19,853 bases of DNA from the NCBI GenBank assembly GCA_022706175.1, contig JAKJDB010000003.1, positions 1 to 19,853 of the forward strand. Direction: 5' to 3'. This stretch comes from Candidatus Zhuqueibacterota bacterium. Its GTDB lineage: Bacteria > KSB1 > UBA2214. Numbering within the stretch: position 1 is the stretch's first letter; each line of letters opens with the position of its first letter. The position numbers and the translations under genes were made by a program. Below the pieces are notes generated by a model. That model was not told the origin of the DNA and ran no database searches. It saw only the letters and a list, made by a program, of their open reading frames with translations. Shown here one piece after another: positions 15,158 to 19,853 of this stretch.

Positions 15158-16966
15158 TCAAAACTCGTTCACCAACCCCACATGCACTTTGCCGTTCATC
15201 AAGCCTTCCCCTTGAGCCATGCCGTAATCCACTCCCATCATGCCCAGGCCGGTCTCCAACCGAAAGCCCAATCCATAACCCAGTTTGAAAGCGTTGTGCT
15301 GCACGTCCTTGCTCTGGGTCGAAAAATATCCACCGTCGGCGAATAAAAACACCCGTGAGCGGCGGCCGAGCAGATAGCGCCATTCCAGATTGGACCATGC
15401 CACCGCTGCGCCGCGAAACTGATCCTCTCGATAGCCGCGCAGGGTTCTAGCGCCGCCCAGCCGAAACTGATCCGGCAGCGGCAGCGTGCCTTCACTGCTT
15501 TTCATCTGCCGGCCGTGCAGGCTCCAGGCGATCAGCTGCCGTTTCAGGGTGGGCAGATACCATTCGAGATCGAGAAAAATTTTTTTGTTATTGATCAGAT
15601 CCTTCGCCTCCTGCAGAACAATCACTTCAGAAGGCCCGTGATTTTTTTTCCTGCCTGCCTGCACCGACGTGCTATAGTAAACGCCGTGATGAGGGTTGAT
15701 ACGGTCATCACGGCTGTCGTACTCTACTCCAATGGAAGCGGTCAGTGTGCGGCTGCGCAACAGCCCCTGCACATAGCTGCCGATGGAATCCGGAGAAATG
15801 GAGACACTGGCCAGCTGACCGATGATCGCCAGGTTTTCCAGCAACGGCGCGCTGAATTGAATGCCAAACTCCCGCTGCACATAAACGGTGTCTTGAATCA
15901 GCTGGCTGAACGAGACGCCGGCGCTGACCGGCCAACCCGCGATCCAGGGTTCCCAATAGGCCAGTTTGATGTCCTGTGTCTTTTGATCACGTTTTTGCCA
16001 ATGCGCCTCCAGCGCGCGGCCGGTGCCGAGCAGATTGCCCAAGGCGATGTCCAAAAGGCCGGTGAAATACCCCTTTTGCGAACCCGAGGCTGGAACATAA
16101 CCGAGCAGACCGTCAAAGCGGCTGGCGGTTCCTTCCACCACCCGCAGCAGCAGACCGCCCTCCTCGCCCTGGGTCCAGAAAACTTGCGGTTCCTCGACCT
16201 GTTGGAAATATCCCAACTTGGTCAGGCGGCTGCGAATGCGCGAGATCTTGCGCGGATCGTAAATATCGCCCGGCCGAAGGCGCAGCTCGCGAAGGATCAC
16301 ATTCTTTTTCGTCACCCGGTTGCCGGCGATCTGGATTTCGTTTAATCTCAACCGTGGCCCGAGAGCGGCCTTCCAGTTCACCGTAAGCGCCTGCCGGTTT
16401 TCATCCAGGGAATCCAGGTTGAGCGAGTGCAGGTCAAAACGGCAAAACGGATGGCCGCGGAGCTCTAATTGGTTGAGCGCGTCATCGAGATCGTCCTGAA
16501 TTCGGCCGGGATCCAGCGGCCGACCCGGACGACTCTGAAAGCGGCCTCCAAGCTGGCTCTGCTGCAAACTGTCCAGACCCTGCAGGCTTAAATCACCCTG
16601 AACCACCGGCGCGCCTTCGAAAACAAAAACGCACACCAGAGCTTGACTGCTGTCCGCAGAGACGGAATAGCGAATGGAATCGATGCGGCTGAAATAGTGC
16701 CCCGCCTCGGCCAGTTTGTTGAGAAGCGCCTGGGCGTTTTTGCTCAGCTCCTCCAGCCGCAGCGCACTGCCCGGCGTCAGGCCGAACGCCTCGGCGGCTT
16801 TTTCCTTGCTCATTCGCTGCAGACCGACAAAGTCGATGCGCTGGATTTTAGGCTCCACAGTCCAGCCGGATCGGGCCAGCGCGGCCAGGATCAGCCAGCT
16901 GATCAGAATCCTGGACGCACACCGGCGCGGGATTCTATTTTTTAGTCTGTTCATCATGAGCCTCAT
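15158..16966 (-). CDS. Omp85-superfamily outer-membrane protein with POTRA domains (BamA/TamA-like)
   Basis: The 602-aa precursor has a basic start and a hydrophobic signal segment (about 17-36). POTRA-like beta-alpha-alpha-beta units follow at about 41-119, 123-202 and 207-280; the last is clearest (LNEIQIAGNRVTKKNVILREL, GYFQQVEEPQV). Residues about 281-602 form the 16-stranded barrel. YDSRDDRINPHHGVYYS at 416-432 is a usual barrel block, GGARTLRGYRED at 504-515 is the L6 'VRGY/F' motif with its key Arg, and the protein ends in Phe (LVNEF), the sorting signal. It is shorter than BamA, which has five POTRAs, and resembles TamA or other accessory insertases. Its first ATG overlaps the stop of the giant barrel gene (ATGA). 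ATG codons at 16957 and 16954 are alternatives; GAGG lies 6 nt before the latter. It probably assembles or exports its neighbour's product. Confidence 0.9.
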   Translation of the reverse strand: MRLMMNRLKNRIPRRCASRILISWLILAALARSGWTVEPKIQRIDFVGLQRMSKEKAAEAFGLTPGSALRLEELSKNAQALLNKLAEAGHYFSRIDSIRYSVSADSSQALVCVFVFEGAPVVQGDLSLQGLDSLQQSQLGGRFQSRPGRPLDPGRIQDDLDDALNQLELRGHPFCRFDLHSLNLDSLDENRQALTVNWKAALGPRLRLNEIQIAGNRVTKKNVILRELRLRPGDIYDPRKISRIRSRLTKLGYFQQVEEPQVFWTQGEEGGLLLRVVEGTASRFDGLLGYVPASGSQKGYFTGLLDIALGNLLGTGRALEAHWQKRDQKTQDIKLAYWEPWIAGWPVSAGVSFSQLIQDTVYVQREFGIQFSAPLLENLAIIGQLASVSISPDSIGSYVQGLLRSRTLTASIGVEYDSRDDRINPHHGVYYSTSVQAGRKKNHGPSEVIVLQEAKDLINNKKIFLDLEWYLPTLKRQLIAWSLHGRQMKSSEGTLPLPDQFRLGGARTLRGYREDQFRGAAVAWSNLEWRYLLGRRSRVFLFADGGYFSTQSKDVQHNAFKLGYGLGFRLETGLGMMGVDYGMAQGEGLMNGKVHVGLVNEF

Positions 16967-19853
16967 CGAAAGGCCGCGGTCACTTGAGCCTGGCCGGTAT
17001 GGACCGTGCCGCGGCGTTGAGGTTCATTGCGGCCGTTGTAGGAGACCGACGCCTGGATGGTGGCGGAGACCCGGTAATCGAAGCGCAGATCCCAGTTGAG
17101 CGATCGGCCCAGGCTGCGGCCGTTGGCCATCTCGTAAGGCAGCACCCGGTCGGCCGGCGCACTGCTGACATGGCTGTACTCGATCTCTGCACGCAGGCGT
17201 CCCTTGGATTTCACCGCGTAATTCAAACGCGGGATTAAGCTCAACGCAGTCACCCGGGTGGGATCGGCGTAAACGCGATCCTCTTCCCGGGAGAGGCGGT
17301 TTTCCAGCGCCAGCTCCAGAGTGGGACGCGGGCGAAAAGACAGATCGACGCGCAGCTGATTGCTGTAGACATCGCGATTCTGACGTCCGGTGTAACCAAA
17401 GGTGCGCGCCGTGCGCTTGCGAGTGAGTTCGGATTGTGAGCTGAACCGGTCGCTGATGCGATTGGTTAGGCGGGCGTTGTACTCCCGCTCCAGCCGGTCC
17501 TGGCCGCCCTCCACATACTGATTGTTTTTTTCATCGCGGCTCTGATAGCGCAGCCGCAGGGAGAGATCACGGTTGTGTTCGAAAAGATAAAGATCCTGGC
17601 GCACCTGCAGATTGCCGAAAATAGTGGCCGCCGGTTGACGGAATTTATTCATGTTGAGCAGATAGATCTGCCACACCTCTTTTTCCTGGGTCTGTTCCTC
17701 GATGTTGGCAGAGGTCTCTGAGGAGAGCACGCTGAGCACTTTTTGCCATTTTTTCAGCGGCTGTTTCGCCGTACCGCTGCGGCCGGAGAAAAACCGCGAC
17801 GGCGACAGCCGAAAGCGGGTACCGGCCTTCAGTTCAACCACCGGGATCAGCTCGTCGGTCGTCAACACCCGCATGATGTAATCGCCGAGCACATCGTTGA
17901 CATATTCGTTGAGCTGTTGATCAAAGCGATAATTGCCGTCGCCGGGATCGACCTTGATATAGACGCGCTCTTTTTTGGCCGTCGCGGTGTTGGAAATCTG
18001 ATACTGGACCTCAGAGGTCACCGCCCGGCGCCAGGGATTGAACGCCAGGCGCACTTCCGCCAGATCGGTGTTTTTGTTGTCCTGATTAGGATCGCTGAAG
18101 GTGCGCTCCCGGTGGGTAAAATCCAGATTTCCGGAGAACGCGCCCCATTGTTGCGTGCGCAGAGACAGGCTGTGGGTGGCGGCGGTGGATTTTTCCGTGA
18201 ATTGGTTCAGGCCGGTATAATCATCATCCTGGCGCAGAGCAGTGCGCACCACGGCGCTGAAGCGGCCGCCGGGCTGGTACTCGAGGCCGCCGGTAAAGCT
18301 GTTGAATTGAAAGCCCGTGTACAACGTGTCGGACCAATTCTCCTTTTTCACCTCCGTTTCATAGTCAAACGTTGGCGTGAACCGGCCCCAACGATGGCTG
18401 AGGCTGCCGCGTTGACGGATCCAATCAGAGCCGGCGGAGCCGCCGGACTCATCCCGGCTGATGCGCTCCACCCGGTAGGCCGAACCCGGCCATCCTGCCC
18501 TGGTAAGGCGGTTCTCCAACTGCCAGCGCCGCGATGCAAACGCATCGCCCTTGTTAATGCTGCCGTATTCGCCGGACCAGGTATAGCCGCGCCACGGCTC
18601 ATAACGCGCCGTCGTTTCATACACCGTCTCGCCTCGGCCGGCAGAGTCCGGCAGGTCCCATCTGCGGTTGTACTCGACCTCGGTGGTTCGATCGATGTCG
18701 CTGAAACGGTTTTGCACCGAACGGTAGCGGGAGAGCAGCTGCATCTGCCCGAGCCTTCTGCCGAACAATCGCAGCGAATCGGATTGAAGGCGCAGTCCCC
18801 AGTTCTGCGCCGTGCCCTGATTGTCGTCATCCCCGAGGCTTGAATATGAATTCAGATCCATCGTGCTCACCGCCCACTCTCCGGAAAGGGTGAGGGCACG
18901 GAACGGAGACAGCTCCATGGTGAAATCGGCCAGCGAATGCGCGACCGCCGGCTGCAACAAGACTCTGGGTTCATACCGGCCCTGTCCTGCGCCAACATAT
19001 TCGTAAACGCCTAACCCGTTGTTGCGGTACCGGCCTTGCCCCTGGCCCACATCGGAAAAAGTAACCGTGTAATCACCGGCTCCGGGCCCGGCGTAGCGGT
19101 AAAGGCCGTTCTCATCGCGGACATAGGTCCCTTTGCCCTGACCGGCATAGACGGCGCCATCCACACCGGCCTGGTTCGGATCGTCGCCGGCCCGGCGCAG
19201 CACCTCCAGGTTCTGCTCGGACAGGGTGAAATCAAGCGGATTGTCCTTGTCATCCGCTTCCCGCAGCATGGTTCCGGTGAACTTGAGCCGGCCCTGCCAG
19301 GATTGCGCCTGCGCACGTGCGGCATAGAGATTGCGGCGGTAGCGTTCGTCAGAATACTGAAAATCCACCACCAGGCGCGAGTCGGCGGTGATCAGCCGAC
19401 GACGGGTAAAGGTGATCTGCGCCAACGAGTAATCGATCACATAGTCGTTGGTCTCGCCCCGGACCATGGGTTCGCCGTCGATGAAAACCCGTTCAGTGCC
19501 GGCCAGCACGATGATGTCGATCTGGCCGCGGTCGCCCTGCAGCTGATACGGCCCCTGATTGCCCTCCCGGCCTGAAAAGCTCATGGAGTGATATTTTCCA
19601 CGCGACACCGCGCCGGAGGCGGTCACCGTGACCTGAGAATAGTCGGCCTGCGCCATCGCGCCCTGCAGCTTGCGGGAATAGCCGGCAAATTGTGTAGCCG
19701 GAAGTTCCAGATAGTAATCCCCTAGGGTGGCGGCGAGATGAGGCGCTTTGATCTGAACAAAAACCTTGTCGATCTCCTGGAGATTTTGCGTCGTGCCTTC
19801 CGGTTGAATCGGCGTGCTCTGATCCGTCAGGGCGGCAATCACCTCGACGTTCT
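16963..19853 (-). CDS. Giant outer-membrane beta-barrel protein, N-terminus outside the window
   Basis: At least 963 residues are visible; the frame is open through the right edge, so the true start lies beyond it. The visible N-terminal part has strand-rich repeats and a module reading VLAGTERVFIDGEPMVRG, NDYVIDYSLAQITFTRR, LVVDFQYSDERYRR (about 19390-19530 on the DNA). This 'x-I-D-G-x...RG...DY.IDY..G.ItF' pattern occurs in large surface barrels of the FCB group. A Gly/Tyr repeat follows (18968-19156). The remaining roughly 670 residues are alternating amphipathic strands rich in R/Y/Q/S with short acidic turns, a barrel of many strands. It ends in ...QVTAAFR, not in the usual final Phe. 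It shares ATGA with the Omp85 gene, so translation is coupled. Likely an outer-membrane surface protein or porter; its function is not recognised. Confidence 0.8.
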   Translation of the reverse strand, partial: NVEVIAALTDQSTPIQPEGTTQNLQEIDKVFVQIKAPHLAATLGDYYLELPATQFAGYSRKLQGAMAQADYSQVTVTASGAVSRGKYHSMSFSGREGNQGPYQLQGDRGQIDIIVLAGTERVFIDGEPMVRGETNDYVIDYSLAQITFTRRRLITADSRLVVDFQYSDERYRRNLYAARAQAQSWQGRLKFTGTMLREADDKDNPLDFTLSEQNLEVLRRAGDDPNQAGVDGAVYAGQGKGTYVRDENGLYRYAGPGAGDYTVTFSDVGQGQGRYRNNGLGVYEYVGAGQGRYEPRVLLQPAVAHSLADFTMELSPFRALTLSGEWAVSTMDLNSYSSLGDDDNQGTAQNWGLRLQSDSLRLFGRRLGQMQLLSRYRSVQNRFSDIDRTTEVEYNRRWDLPDSAGRGETVYETTARYEPWRGYTWSGEYGSINKGDAFASRRWQLENRLTRAGWPGSAYRVERISRDESGGSAGSDWIRQRGSLSHRWGRFTPTFDYETEVKKENWSDTLYTGFQFNSFTGGLEYQPGGRFSAVVRTALRQDDDYTGLNQFTEKSTAATHSLSLRTQQWGAFSGNLDFTHRERTFSDPNQDNKNTDLAEVRLAFNPWRRAVTSEVQYQISNTATAKKERVYIKVDPGDGNYRFDQQLNEYVNDVLGDYIMRVLTTDELIPVVELKAGTRFRLSPSRFFSGRSGTAKQPLKKWQKVLSVLSSETSANIEEQTQEKEVWQIYLLNMNKFRQPAATIFGNLQVRQDLYLFEHNRDLSLRLRYQSRDEKNNQYVEGGQDRLEREYNARLTNRISDRFSSQSELTRKRTARTFGYTGRQNRDVYSNQLRVDLSFRPRPTLELALENRLSREEDRVYADPTRVTALSLIPRLNYAVKSKGRLRAEIEYSHVSSAPADRVLPYEMANGRSLGRSLNWDLRFDYRVSATIQASVSYNGRNEPQRRGTVHTGQAQVTAAFR
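18968..19156 (-). repeat. Gly-x-Gly-x-Tyr coding repeats in the giant barrel gene
   Basis: About 60 residues contain four imperfect units of a 'Y.G.G.G.Y' motif: YAGQGKGTYV, YAGPGAGDYTV, VGQGQGRYRN and VGAGQGRYEP. They are separated by short turns such as RDENGLYR and NNGLGVYE. The pattern suggests regular beta-hairpins or a glycine-rich linker between the N-terminal domain and the barrel. No long exact DNA repeat is present; similarity is at protein level, so the units are old or selected for structure. Confidence 0.7.

Noticed and set aside
14291..15346. Plus-strand open frame (351 codons) across the MBOAT gene
   Set aside because: The opposite strand encodes an intact MBOAT protein with all family motifs. 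The plus-strand product is rich in His, Gln and Lys and crosses the MBOAT/Omp85 gene boundary.
17743..18843. Plus-strand open frame (366 codons) inside the giant barrel gene
   Set aside because: It has no domain, ribosome-binding site or neighbour logic; the minus-strand barrel frame is continuous and strand-like throughout.
1..19853. CRISPR array, tRNA, rRNA, insertion sequence or prophage
   Set aside because: I found no regularly spaced direct repeats, cloverleaf-like segments, transposase/integrase motifs or phage structural genes. The short gaps leave little room for them.

Overview
This 19.9-kb window comes from a Gram-negative (didermic) bacterium of moderately high GC. The outer-membrane envelope is shown by an Omp85-type protein, a very long outer-membrane beta-barrel, an OmpW-like barrel and several secreted proteins with Sec signal peptides. 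A long surface M14 peptidase, Asp-box proteins, regulator-propeller proteins and giant barrels with an 'FIDGE..VRG..NDYVIDY' module suggest a member of the FCB superphylum or a nearby candidate phylum (Calditrichota- or KSB1-like). That placement is inference; no rRNA or tRNA gene is present to test it. I see no CRISPR array, insertion sequence, integrase or phage module.

Layout. (1) Positions 1-5514, all on the minus strand and read right to left: a UbiA/MenA-type prenyltransferase, a tocopherol-cyclase-family protein 19 nt downstream, a secreted M14 metallocarboxypeptidase-like protein, and a secreted Asp-box (sialidase-fold) protein that leaves the window. (2) Positions 5515-6446: a gene-poor stretch holding the scar of an acyl-CoA synthetase gene, whose N- and C-terminal ends are joined out of frame with the middle missing. 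(3) Positions 6447-8217, plus strand: a tight three-gene set (unknown HTH-like protein, YkvA/DUF1232 protein, OmpW-like barrel) with one GTG and one TTG start, each backed by a strong Shine-Dalgarno sequence. (4) Positions 8294-10463, plus strand: an AlkD-type DNA glycosylase, a PhzF-family protein and a broken RibD-C/DHFR-like gene. (5) Positions 10528-12690, plus strand: a secreted protein combining regulator-propeller repeats with a helical C-terminal domain. (6) Positions 12724-19853, minus strand and convergent with region 5: a compact four-gene set of giant barrel (partial), Omp85/POTRA protein, MBOAT O-acyltransferase and SGNH-like partner.

How the genes may work together. The minus-strand set at the right looks like a cell-surface assembly and decoration unit: a large barrel, a dedicated Omp85 insertase or exporter overlapping it by ATGA, and a membrane acyltransferase pair of the AlgI/DltB plus SGNH kind that would O-acylate an exported glycan. 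At the left, the prenyltransferase and cyclase-like gene suggest a prenylated aromatic or quinone product, perhaps a chromanol. The neighbouring ligase remnant would fit a menaquinone or aromatic-acid route, but this is not proven.

The best leads for new biology are the UbiA plus cyclase pair, the unknown protein coupled to YkvA and OmpW, and the barrel/Omp85/MBOAT/SGNH set. The two decayed genes are the clearest direct sequence oddities.
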